NCBI GenBank assembly: GCA_020433805.1
Contig: JAGRBZ010000028.1
Location: forward strand, 1 to 37,192
Length of the DNA stretch: 37,192 nt
Reading direction: 5' to 3'
DNA from: Anaerolineae bacterium
Lineage (GTDB): Bacteria; Chloroflexota; Anaerolineae; 4572-78; J111
Both the position numbers and the translations under genes were made by a program. The notes under the pieces were generated by a model, which saw only the letters and a list, made by a program, of their open reading frames with translations, was not told where the DNA came from and ran no database searches. The stretch's first letter is position 1. Each line of letters begins with the position of its first letter. Shown piece after piece: positions 15,164-23,138 of this stretch.

Positions 15164-17737
15164 TTATTCGGTCAACTGTCGTAAAAGCCAGCGACCTGAA
15201 GTTAAATCTGTCACATCTTGGGCAAACTCTTGAGCGGTTTGATATCGCTCGGCCGGATTCTTGGCCAGGACTTTGGTGAAAACCTCTTGACTGCCAACCG
15301 GAAGATTGGATGTTGTTTTCATGATATCCGGCACCGGTTCGGTCAAATGGGCCAGAGCTGTCGAGCGAGCCGTGTCGGCTTGGTAAGGCACACGACCGGT
15401 TAACATCTCAAACAGTACAACGCCCAGAGAATAGATATCGCTACGACCGTCAACCTCTTTACGGTCTATCTGTTTCGTAATAGCCTTCACTTGTTCCGGG
15501 CTCATGTATTTAGGGGTGCCGCCCAATGTATTTTCTAGGGTATCGTCCTCTATTTGCTCCTGAAGCACAGCGATACCAAAATCTGCTAAAAAGGCATCAC
15601 CTTTGGCATCGAACAAAATATTACCAGGCTTGACATCATAATGAATGATGTGGCTTGCATGAGCGGCGTCTAGAGCCGCGGCCACACGCTTGATGATCGG
15701 CCCAAAATGGCGCAGTTTGAGCGTGTCTTTCGTCAACTTTTCGGCCAGAGTCCCGCCCGATAAATAACGCATTACAATGAAAAGCTGGCCGTCGTAGTCG
15801 CCCACATCATACACGTGGGCGATAGCATCGTGATTGAGCCGGGCGATGAGTTTTGCTTCGTGTTGAAAACGTCGCCGCAGATCGGAGGTCATCGCCAGAT
15901 GCCTTGGCAGCACCTTAAGCGCCACCTGTCGTTTCAACTGAGGGTCATAAGCCAAGTAGACCACGCCCATACCACCGCGCCCCAGTTCCCATCGAAGATG
16001 ATACCGGCCAAACTTTTTCGTTGAGGTCGCCCGCAGAGGCGGGGGATCAACCTTGACCATACGCTTATTTTGGATATACCGCGCATGTTGAGGTGGTGAC
16101 TCAATCAGATCAGAGATGCGGCTCATGTGCCAGCGACCCGACTGTATCTCTTTTAGTCGAGCGGCCAGGGTGCCGGCTGTAGCGTAGCGTTTGTCGGGGT
16201 CCTTGGCCAACGATCGATTTATAATGGTTTGATACGCTTTGGGTAAAGCCGGGTTTATTTGGTGCAGTATGGGAATAGGTTCTTTAAGATGAGCCAACGC
16301 CGTTTCGTAGGGGGTAACGGCTTGATAAGGGACCTGACCGGTTAATGCTTCAAAGATGATAATACCCAAAGCGTAAACATCGCTGCGGGCATCCGGCCGG
16401 GTCGGTTTGCTGCTGATAAGCGCCTGGATTTGCTCCGGACTCATATAGGTTGAGGCAATGTCGGCCTTGTCCAGGGTAGCTAAATTGGTTTCTGTCTCAG
16501 CCAGAGCCGATACGCTAAAATCAGAGAGATAGGCCTGATCCTGCCCATCGAACAGGATATTACTGGGCATAACCTGGCCGTGGATAATTCCCCGGCCGTG
16601 GGCTTCATCCAGAGCGGCAGCCACCCGTTCGACAATGGGAGTCAAAACCTGGGGAGTAAGTAGACTTTCGGCCCGCAGATGGGTTTCTAAGGTGCCGCCG
16701 TTCAGATAAGGCATGACCACATAGGGTCGCTGCTCATACTCTCCGAAATCGTACACTTTTACAATACAGGGGTGTTCAAGCGTGGCAATCAGTTCAATCT
16801 CCTGTTTGAAACTGGTCCGAAACGCTGGATCAGTGGCCGATTGAGCCGGAAGGAGTTTGATAGCAACCTGACGCCCCAATTTTTCATCATAGGCCCGATA
16901 GACAATCACCGGGCCGCGCCGTCCCAATTCATCCTCTACCTGATAACGGCCAATGGTAGATAGAAACTGAGGATCAGTTGCTTGTTTTTCAAGCAATGGA
17001 TCAGGCAAAGCCAAGATAAAGTCCCCGGCTAAAGCCTGGGCGCTGCCATAGCGTTGAGCAGGGTCCTGGGCTAAGGCTTTTAGAATAACAGTCCGAATAG
17101 CTACCGGCAGGTCAAGCGACTCAAAAGGGATCGCCTCATTCTCCGATGGTGAAGAACCGGTCAGCCACTCATACAGAATAGTACCCAATGCCAAGAGGTC
17201 GCTCTCCTTGTCACCCGGTTCAGCGACGTGCAGACCAAACCCCATCAGAACCGGTTCTTCAATATCGGTCAGCAGGATGTTGTGCGTGTTCAACCGGCCG
17301 TGAACAACCCCCTGGGTGTGGGCATAATCGAGAGCGGTGGCAATCAACTTCAATTGACGGGCTATATGGGCTAAAACCGGCGTCTGGTTGGCTACCCGAA
17401 AGCCAGCCAGTGCGTCGGCCAGAGTCTGGGCGTATAGTCTTTCAGTAACCATATAAGGTCGGTCATCGACAATACCGACCTCGTAGATACGTACAATGTA
17501 AGGATGATGCAACGCCATACTTTGGCGCAACCGCTCGATGAGCTGTTGCCCGGCCGCTGAGGTGGTGGGTAAAGTAAAGTGTTGAATAATGACCGGCCGT
17601 TGGGCTTGCGTGTCGAAGGCTCGATAAACGTCTTCGCGTTGTCCAGACTTTATCTGTTCATGAATGCTATACGATCCAAATGAATCCAACTTCACACGTG
17701 TCCAATCCTTATACGGGTCAACTACGACACCAAACAT
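15164..17737 (-). CDS. Ser/Thr protein kinase with three tandem kinase domains (two degenerate, one intact)
   Basis: 857 residues, with no membrane segment or PASTA repeats, so probably cytosolic. Domain 1 (about 22-250) lacks every catalytic residue: the Lys position reads VIIQ, the HRD region reads HGRLNTHN, and DFG reads GFG. Domain 2 (about 264-530) keeps VAIK but has HGQVMPSN and DFS, so the catalytic Asp is gone. Domain 3 (about 585-850) has GRGGMGVVY, VALK (K608), HYDVKPGN (D701), DFG (D719) and a TPKYMSPEQ activation segment, so it should be active. The start overlaps the end of the FHA-thioesterase gene by 16 nt, implying translational coupling. It is the last gene of the biosynthetic operon. 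Predicted role: phosphorylation of cluster or metabolic proteins, with domains 1 and 2 as regulatory or scaffold domains. The FHA partner next door fits a phospho-Thr pathway. Targets are unknown. Confidence 0.93.
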   Translation of the reverse strand: MFGVVVDPYKDWTRVKLDSFGSYSIHEQIKSGQREDVYRAFDTQAQRPVIIQHFTLPTTSAAGQQLIERLRQSMALHHPYIVRIYEVGIVDDRPYMVTERLYAQTLADALAGFRVANQTPVLAHIARQLKLIATALDYAHTQGVVHGRLNTHNILLTDIEEPVLMGFGLHVAEPGDKESDLLALGTILYEWLTGSSPSENEAIPFESLDLPVAIRTVILKALAQDPAQRYGSAQALAGDFILALPDPLLEKQATDPQFLSTIGRYQVEDELGRRGPVIVYRAYDEKLGRQVAIKLLPAQSATDPAFRTSFKQEIELIATLEHPCIVKVYDFGEYEQRPYVVMPYLNGGTLETHLRAESLLTPQVLTPIVERVAAALDEAHGRGIIHGQVMPSNILFDGQDQAYLSDFSVSALAETETNLATLDKADIASTYMSPEQIQALISSKPTRPDARSDVYALGIIIFEALTGQVPYQAVTPYETALAHLKEPIPILHQINPALPKAYQTIINRSLAKDPDKRYATAGTLAARLKEIQSGRWHMSRISDLIESPPQHARYIQNKRMVKVDPPPLRATSTKKFGRYHLRWELGRGGMGVVYLAYDPQLKRQVALKVLPRHLAMTSDLRRRFQHEAKLIARLNHDAIAHVYDVGDYDGQLFIVMRYLSGGTLAEKLTKDTLKLRHFGPIIKRVAAALDAAHASHIIHYDVKPGNILFDAKGDAFLADFGIAVLQEQIEDDTLENTLGGTPKYMSPEQVKAITKQIDRKEVDGRSDIYSLGVVLFEMLTGRVPYQADTARSTALAHLTEPVPDIMKTTSNLPVGSQEVFTKVLAKNPAERYQTAQEFAQDVTDLTSGRWLLRQLTE

Positions 17738-18948
17738 GCCGCAAGTTGCTTGGCCAGCGTTTGAACATGTGGCTCCTTTAAAATATTGATGTAACTGCCG
17801 GGTACGGTAACCACCTTTAGCCCATTAGCCACAACATTGTGCCAACCCCACAATGCCCCGGAGTATCGAACCAGGGACTCTTCCGCCAGAAACAGGGTTG
17901 CTTGCCCCGAATAGGATTTAGGCTCATACCGTTGAAGCAATTGAACGGTGGTTTCGTAGCCCTCATCCCCCAATGTTTCCTGCATCGTTTGATAATCTTC
18001 TTCCAACCGTTCGACGACCCGTTCCACCTGCTGTGTCCATCGGCTTTGGAGTGTGCTTCGCATCTCTTGCAGCGGACCGGTCACTTTCGGGGCGATATTC
18101 GATTGAACCCAACTATGCAGCGGCTCAAACAGCTTATCGCCGGTTTGCTTGACGGTAGTCGCCGAACGATAGCCCCAGTAAGGTAAGGGGTTATTGACAA
18201 GGTAGGGCGTGTCAATCAACACAACCTGCGCTACATCACGACCACCGGCCCGCAATTGCTGAGCCATTTCAAAGGCCACCAACCCGCCCACATTATAGCC
18301 TCCCACAAAATAGGGTCCTTTGGCTTGTTTACCGATGATCTGATCCGCGTAATGGGCCACCAATGCATCAATGTCGGTAAACTGTGGCGACATGTCAGCC
18401 GATTGGGGTGGTTGTAGTGCATAAAAAGGCTGATCTGGTCCTATATGATGAGCCAACGTTTGCAAGAGAGCCACATCAGCATAGCGACCAACCACACAGA
18501 AGAAGGGGGTTTTGTTTCCTCCGGCCTGAAGTTCGACCAACGTATCCCGCTTCGTAACCGATGCTGCTTCAGGTTCAGGCGCTTTTTCAGACGAATCATC
18601 AGCAAACACAGCTTCATCCAACACAGTGGCATCCGATGCATCTGCCTCGGTCACGGCTTCAAATATCAATACCGCTTCACCCAGATTGATAATATCGCCA
18701 TTGGCTAAGTTAACTTTTTGAACGGCTTGGTTGTTAACCTTGGTCCCTTGGGAAGACTCAAGATCAAAAATGGTGCAGCCGGCTTCTGTACACTCAATGC
18801 GAGCGTGGGCGCGAGCGACTTTAGCCCGTTTAATGGGGATGTCATTTGTCTCGGCACTACCGATAGTGGTTATTGATTGGGTTAGTATGAACTCCTGCTG
18901 GGGCTGATCCGTGACGTTGAGCGTCACTTTTCCAAATTTCCTTTCCAC
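17722..18948 (-). CDS. FHA domain - thioesterase fusion with Ser-to-Asn at the nucleophile
   Basis: 408 residues. The N-terminal FHA domain (about 1-105) shows KVARAHARIE, DLESSQGTKVNN and LANGDIINLGE, the usual phosphothreonine-binding layout. After an acidic linker comes a PKS/NRPS-type alpha/beta-hydrolase thioesterase (about 140-408). The elbow reads GGYNVGGLVAFEMA, so Asn219 sits where the catalytic Ser of GxSxG belongs. The codon is AAT, one base from AGT. His394 (KEPHVQTL) and an Asp in LIDTP remain. The enzyme is therefore probably inactive or uses different chemistry. GTG start with an ideal AGGAGG Shine-Dalgarno. Placed between the PPTase and the kinase, it may be a phosphorylation-responsive binder of acyl-ACPs or of the synthase. 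That role is inference. Confidence 0.88.
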   Translation of the reverse strand: MERKFGKVTLNVTDQPQQEFILTQSITTIGSAETNDIPIKRAKVARAHARIECTEAGCTIFDLESSQGTKVNNQAVQKVNLANGDIINLGEAVLIFEAVTEADASDATVLDEAVFADDSSEKAPEPEAASVTKRDTLVELQAGGNKTPFFCVVGRYADVALLQTLAHHIGPDQPFYALQPPQSADMSPQFTDIDALVAHYADQIIGKQAKGPYFVGGYNVGGLVAFEMAQQLRAGGRDVAQVVLIDTPYLVNNPLPYWGYRSATTVKQTGDKLFEPLHSWVQSNIAPKVTGPLQEMRSTLQSRWTQQVERVVERLEEDYQTMQETLGDEGYETTVQLLQRYEPKSYSGQATLFLAEESLVRYSGALWGWHNVVANGLKVVTVPGSYINILKEPHVQTLAKQLAACLVS

Positions 18949-18993
18949 AATTACCTCCTCTTACTAAATGAGACATCTCTATACAAAGTAGAC

Positions 18994-19007
18994 CACAAGC
19001 GCTTGTG
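18994..19007. promoter_or_regulatory. 14-bp perfect palindrome upstream of the FHA-thioesterase
   Basis: CACAAGCGCTTGTG lies in the 100-bp gap between the PPTase stop and the FHA-thioesterase GTG. The neighbouring direct repeat TAGATCAAGYCTA occurs twice. This is a possible operator or processing hairpin. No T-tract follows, so it is unlikely to be a terminator. Confidence 0.3.
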
Positions 19008-19049
19008 TAGATCAAGCCTATCGAAACCCTATTAAGGGCTAGATCAAGT

Positions 19050-19805
19050 CTACTTATACTGCCAAAATTCAAGCTCACAAGGGCCATGATCGACCACAAG
19101 AGCGCCAACATAATTCAAAGCTGGAGTTAAGCTCTCCATTGACCACCGGGCCGTCGCTTGCGGATCATCCTGCACCCGCAACAGAGCCGCCGGTTCACCC
19201 GGCTTGAGGCTAACATCAAATTGATCCAACGGACAATAAAGCCCTTGCCCCAGAGCTTTAACAAAAGCCTCTTTGCGAGTCCAGCAGGTAAAAAATGATT
19301 GGAGGCTCAGCGACGGGGGAACTGCCGCCAACGCCTCATATTCTGCTGGAGAGAAAAACCGTTTGGCCATCCCTTCAAAATCATCGAGCGGCCGGATACG
19401 TTCAACATCAACGCCGACAACCCGTCCCACAGAGACAGCCGCCACCAATACATTGTGCGAGTGGGAAATGTTGAATTCGAGGCTGCGCTGACGGGAGACC
19501 AGCGCCGGCTTTTTATACGCGCCGTAACAGAACTCAACTTGGTTCGGCCGAATATGTAGGTAACCGGCCAGAATGACCCTCAGCGCCCCCCGACCAACGA
19601 TAAAACGCTCCCTGTCTCTGGCAAAGTGAAACCGGGCCGCCCGCTCTCGCTCGCTACTTGACAGAACTTGGGCCAGCTCGTGTCGATCCGCCTCGGATGC
19701 CTCAAGCCACACCCGCCACAGGTGAACCTGATCGCGAGCCAGCGCCGGCTTGGCCGGTGGCGTATGCCATTGATGGATTTGATCGTCAACAACGTGATCG
19801 TTCAT
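19050..19805 (-). CDS. Sfp-type 4'-phosphopantetheinyl transferase
   Basis: 251 residues from ATG 19805, which has GAGGAC in front; a longer start at 19844 has no support. Family motifs in order: RFIVGRGALR, FNISHSHN, GVDVERIRPL with the Mg-binding acidic residues, and FTCWTRKEAFVKALGQGL, the WxxKEAxxK signature. The enzyme moves phosphopantetheine from CoA to the carrier Ser of ACP domains, converting the PKS ACPs and the free ACP at 24392-24637 to their holo forms. It lies in the biosynthetic operon between the beta-branching genes and the FHA/kinase pair, after a pseudogene-filled gap of about 520 bp. Confidence 0.95.
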   Translation of the reverse strand: MNDHVVDDQIHQWHTPPAKPALARDQVHLWRVWLEASEADRHELAQVLSSSERERAARFHFARDRERFIVGRGALRVILAGYLHIRPNQVEFCYGAYKKPALVSRQRSLEFNISHSHNVLVAAVSVGRVVGVDVERIRPLDDFEGMAKRFFSPAEYEALAAVPPSLSLQSFFTCWTRKEAFVKALGQGLYCPLDQFDVSLKPGEPAALLRVQDDPQATARWSMESLTPALNYVGALVVDHGPCELEFWQYK

Positions 19806-19845
19806 GGTTGTCCTCAGCGTTATGGTCGGTCTCAGGATGGTCATC

Positions 19846-20328
19846 GAACCGACACTTCATGCAGGTTGCCTTGTCGCCAAACTTCTATATGAGTTACACA
19901 GTTTCGAACGGTTGTTATGGGTACCCGGCAATCACGATCTATGAACCATTCCCCGTGACGGACCGCGAGGTGAAGCGAAATATCAGCAAATGATCCACAA
20001 TTGCCAAAACTACGGCGTTTTCACACCCGAAGCCCCCTACCCATTCCGGCCCGGCGATAGTGGACCGTGCCGCATCGCCCCACTCTTGCTCCTATACGAT
20101 TATACCTTTCGCCCCGATAATATTCCAATAGACCAAGCCGTGCCTTGGGCAGCCGAAATAGGCGTCGTATGCAGCGATGAAGAACTGCTTCACCCTGATC
20201 CCTACCCCTCCCGCACAGCCGGGTGTCAGGCCCGGGTGCGCTACATCGAACAGCGGCTCGAAGCCGCCCAAAAGGGTCTGGCCCGAGCCGTCTCAAAACG
20301 AACCGATTTGGCATTGGCAATTGCCTCG
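19846..20328 (+). pseudogene. Degraded calcineurin-like metallophosphoesterase fragment
   Basis: The plus strand, opposite to every other gene here, reads LLYELHSFERLLWVPGNHDL, then an in-frame TGA at 19942-19944, then YQQMIHNCQNYGVFTPEAPY and DSGPCRIAPLLLLYDYTFRP, and further on ELLHPDPYPSR. GNHD is a metal-ligand motif of calcineurin-like phosphoesterases, and the following text matches a familiar actinobacterial-type family. The N-terminal GDxHG metal motif and the C-terminal GHTH part are missing, and the piece ends at the ECH2 stop. It is a dead remnant captured inside the operon. The open stretch 19990-20400 is its second half reading on into antisense ECH2. Confidence 0.75.
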
Positions 20329-21075
20329 TCACCCGCCAAACAGAGTTTCAATTCTATCTCGAACCTCCGGCTGGGCAAAGCTAATTTCATGCATCGCTAA
20401 TTCCTGCTCGATGATAGCCGGCAGCTTGGCTTTGATGCTCTGAGTCAGGTGTGCTTTCAACAGCTTGAGCGAGACCATAGGCTTGTCGGCCAGATCGCGG
20501 GCCAGGGCCAGAGCCGTGGTAATCACCTCGCGCTTGGTGACCACCCGGGCCGGGACGCCCCGCTCACGTAAGACTCCGCCGTGGTAGTTATTGGCACTAA
20601 AGAGCAGTTCGTTGCCCAGCAGCGCCCCAAACTTGCGCGGAATGATGTAGGTCGATCCCATGCCCGGCGTGAAGCCGTACTTCATAAAGTTGGCGCTGTA
20701 GAGACTCTCCTCAGCTATGACCATCATATCGGCATAACAACCAAACGCCAAACCGCCGCCCAAGGCGTGCCCTTGCATAGCGCTGATGGTCGGCACCTCG
20801 CAATCCAAGAGCAAACGATAAAAGGCCAGGTCGGTGAATTTGATTTTGCCTTCATAAATGTTAAGCAACTCTTCCTTGGTACCGCCGCAGCAGAAGTAAT
20901 TGTCGTAGCCATGCAGTACAACCACTTTCACCGTCGGGTTCCGGCCAATCTGGTCAAAGGCCCTCATCAACCCCTCAATCAAGGGTTTGGAAAAGGTGTT
21001 GCGATAGGTACGCTCTTCCATCGCCACAACCGCAATGCCCGGTTCGGGATAGGTCAGCCTAACCACATCATTCAT
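20329..21075 (-). CDS. ECH2: enoyl-CoA hydratase-like decarboxylase of the beta-branching cassette
   Basis: 248 residues, crotonase fold. DNYFCCGGTKEELLNIYEGK followed by IKFTDL carries the Lys (K79) typical of ECH2 decarboxylases. QGHALGGGLAFG forms the oxyanion hole, and SANFMKYGFTPGMGSTYI is the characteristic ECH2 block shared with PksI/CurF-type enzymes. In HCS cassettes it decarboxylates the glutaconyl-ACP made by ECH1 to give the beta-methyl (or exomethylene) unit. ATG with GGAG upstream; 9-nt gap after ECH1. The C-terminus (MHEISFAQPEVRDRIETLFG) resembles the leader ORF ahead of the PKS. Confidence 0.93.
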   Translation of the reverse strand: MNDVVRLTYPEPGIAVVAMEERTYRNTFSKPLIEGLMRAFDQIGRNPTVKVVVLHGYDNYFCCGGTKEELLNIYEGKIKFTDLAFYRLLLDCEVPTISAMQGHALGGGLAFGCYADMMVIAEESLYSANFMKYGFTPGMGSTYIIPRKFGALLGNELLFSANNYHGGVLRERGVPARVVTKREVITTALALARDLADKPMVSLKLLKAHLTQSIKAKLPAIIEQELAMHEISFAQPEVRDRIETLFGG

Positions 21076-21084
21076 CGTTTACTC

Positions 21085-21852
21085 CTACGTCTCCCACGGA
21101 AATTTCTGATATTCAACATAGTTTTTGATATTCTGCCGCACCCGTTCTGTTCGCACCAGACGATTGAGTTCGGCTATGGCGGTCTGCTCCATTTCCTCAG
21201 TCAAGAACCACATCTTTTGAAAATAGGCTTTAGCATCCCGAATGGTCTGCTCATCGAGTCGCCCCAGGCGCAGCAAATAGCGGCGGATGTCGTCATCCGG
21301 TCTGTCGCTGAGCGTGTCTACCAGGCCAATGCGTGATGCTTCTTCAGCCGTGATCGTTTCGGTGGTCAGCGTTAGACGGTACGCGGCTTGAAAACCCACC
21401 CGGCGAATGAGAAAGGGCATGACATTGGCCGGCAGCAGCCCCCACAGCGCTTCGGGCAGGCCAAAGCGGCTGGCCGGAGTGGCCACGACCAAATCGCTGG
21501 CCGCGACCAGCCCCATACCTCCGGCCAATACGGTTCCTTCGATCTTAGAAATGACAATCTTGGGACTCGAAGCAAATCGTTTAAGCAAGGACATATAGTC
21601 CTGCCCCTCACCCATCTCCGTCGCAGAGGCTCCCTGGGTTGCTTCTTCAAAATCCATCCCGGTGCAGAAAAAATTTTGCCGTCCGGCCAGAACGACCAGC
21701 CGGCAATTCGAATCGGCTTCCGCTTCAGACAGTCCCCGCTGCAAACCCTCCATCAAGGCCTGGCTGAGGCTGTTGCGTTTGTCCGGCCGGTTCATCGTCA
21801 ATGTCCACACCCGAGGATTAGGTTGTGTGATCAATACCGCATCTTCGGCCAT
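21085..21852 (-). CDS. ECH1: enoyl-CoA hydratase-like dehydratase of the beta-branching cassette
   Basis: 255 residues from ATG 21852, which has GGAG at good spacing. A GTG at 21864 would extend it by four residues and overlap HCS by 10 nt. Crotonase family: NRPDKRNSLSQALMEGL, the oxyanion-hole segment LAGRQNFFCTGMDFEEA, and IEGTVLAGGMGLVAASDLVV. ECH1 enzymes dehydrate the HMG-like ACP product of HCS. It sits between HCS and ECH2 in the order of the pathway. Confidence 0.92.
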   Translation of the reverse strand: MAEDAVLITQPNPRVWTLTMNRPDKRNSLSQALMEGLQRGLSEAEADSNCRLVVLAGRQNFFCTGMDFEEATQGASATEMGEGQDYMSLLKRFASSPKIVISKIEGTVLAGGMGLVAASDLVVATPASRFGLPEALWGLLPANVMPFLIRRVGFQAAYRLTLTTETITAEEASRIGLVDTLSDRPDDDIRRYLLRLGRLDEQTIRDAKAYFQKMWFLTEEMEQTAIAELNRLVRTERVRQNIKNYVEYQKFPWET

Positions 21853-21854
21853 CG

Positions 21855-23087
21855 CTAGCTCCACTCGTAAACGCGGTGGAAGCCTTCCACTTTGTTTAAG
21901 ACCAACAACCCTCGCCCGGCAAACTGCCGATCATAGATACCGGCATAACCATTTATCTCCACCGTTTTGTCCTGAATACCAAACAGCCACGCATCATTTA
22001 AATCGAGCAAGTGGTCATACTCTGTCATCGATAATTCGTGGCGCTGGGCCAGCCGTTGGGCAATTCCCATCCGGCCCAGCTTTTCTTTGGCTGTTGGAGT
22101 TACGACCCCGCTGTAAAACTCCGAAGCGCAGCCCGAACCATACGAAAACAGCCCTACCCGCTTGGGTCGGTCGATGTCGGCATTGTCGATCAGGCTGCAC
22201 AGGGCCAGATGCACTGTAGCCGAGTAGATGTTGCCGACCTGCACACAATACGATAGCGATGGCCCCAAGCGGGCTTGAAAGTCGGCCTCAATGTCCGGCG
22301 GCGGCAACTTTTTCACGCTTCGCAAGAGCTTGCGATGGGCACCCTTGACCATCCCGGCAAAAGGGGTGTGAAAGGCCATATAATCAAAGGTGTGCTGAAC
22401 ATCGACCCCATCGACCCGGTCTTGGTAGGCTTGATAAGCCCCTTCCAGGCAGTCCAGATAAGAGAGCAACGAGAGGTCGGGGTCACCTAACTCTACGTTG
22501 GGTTGAGGACGACAGGTATCCATTACCTCATAACTGTACAACCCGGTAGCTCCCAGATCCAAGGCCATAATATCCGGTTGGCGGCTGACCAACATCGCCA
22601 CGGCACCGATGCCCATCGAAGGTTCGGCATATGTCTCTTTACTGGTGCTGCGGGCGGCATCGGTGGCGATAACCAGGGCCTTGGTGTTGGCAAAGGGTTG
22701 GGCGGCCACATAGTTAACGGCCATCTGTAAACCGGCAGTACCGGCATAACAGGCCTGTTTCACTTCGAACAGCCGACACTGGCGCGACAGCCCTAGATAA
22801 TCGTGGATATAAGTACTGAGCGACTTACCAAAATCGAGACCCGACTCGGTCGCGGTAATTAACAGCTCGATGCTGTTTTTGTCCGCTTCAGAAAGCTGAT
22901 CGATGATCGGTTTGGCAGCATTGACGGCGTTGGTGACCGGGTCTTCGCAGGGTAGGCCGACCGCTTTCTTTTCCATCATCAAGTTATCAAAGCGAGCCAA
23001 GTCCAATCCCCGCGCTTCAAAGAGGGTTCGAACATCCAGAAAGGTCTGGCCCACATAGGCATTTATCGCTTCAATTCCAACATTCAT
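21855..23087 (-). CDS. HMG-CoA synthase-like enzyme (HCS) for beta-branching
   Basis: 410 residues, full length for PksG/CurD-type HCS. All catalytic residues are visible: Glu81 in TATESGLDFGKS, Cys113 in EVKQACYAGTAGLQ and His240 in YMAFHTPFAGMVKGAHR. The enzyme adds the acetyl carbon from the donor ACP to the beta-ketone of the polyketide held on an acceptor ACP, most plausibly the Trp-flagged ACP of module 2. ATG preceded by AAGGAGA. Start of a tight HCS-ECH1-ECH2 series. Confidence 0.96.
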   Translation of the reverse strand: MNVGIEAINAYVGQTFLDVRTLFEARGLDLARFDNLMMEKKAVGLPCEDPVTNAVNAAKPIIDQLSEADKNSIELLITATESGLDFGKSLSTYIHDYLGLSRQCRLFEVKQACYAGTAGLQMAVNYVAAQPFANTKALVIATDAARSTSKETYAEPSMGIGAVAMLVSRQPDIMALDLGATGLYSYEVMDTCRPQPNVELGDPDLSLLSYLDCLEGAYQAYQDRVDGVDVQHTFDYMAFHTPFAGMVKGAHRKLLRSVKKLPPPDIEADFQARLGPSLSYCVQVGNIYSATVHLALCSLIDNADIDRPKRVGLFSYGSGCASEFYSGVVTPTAKEKLGRMGIAQRLAQRHELSMTEYDHLLDLNDAWLFGIQDKTVEINGYAGIYDRQFAGRGLLVLNKVEGFHRVYEWS

Positions 23088-23138
23088 TTAGCGTCTCCTT
23101 GACAGGAATTAGAGATATAGTTTATTGATGCTCGACCA

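Noticed and set aside
20581..21336. 251-residue plus-strand ORF across ECH2/ECH1
   Set aside because: Fully antisense to two clear crotonase-family genes, spans their junction, and resembles no protein family.
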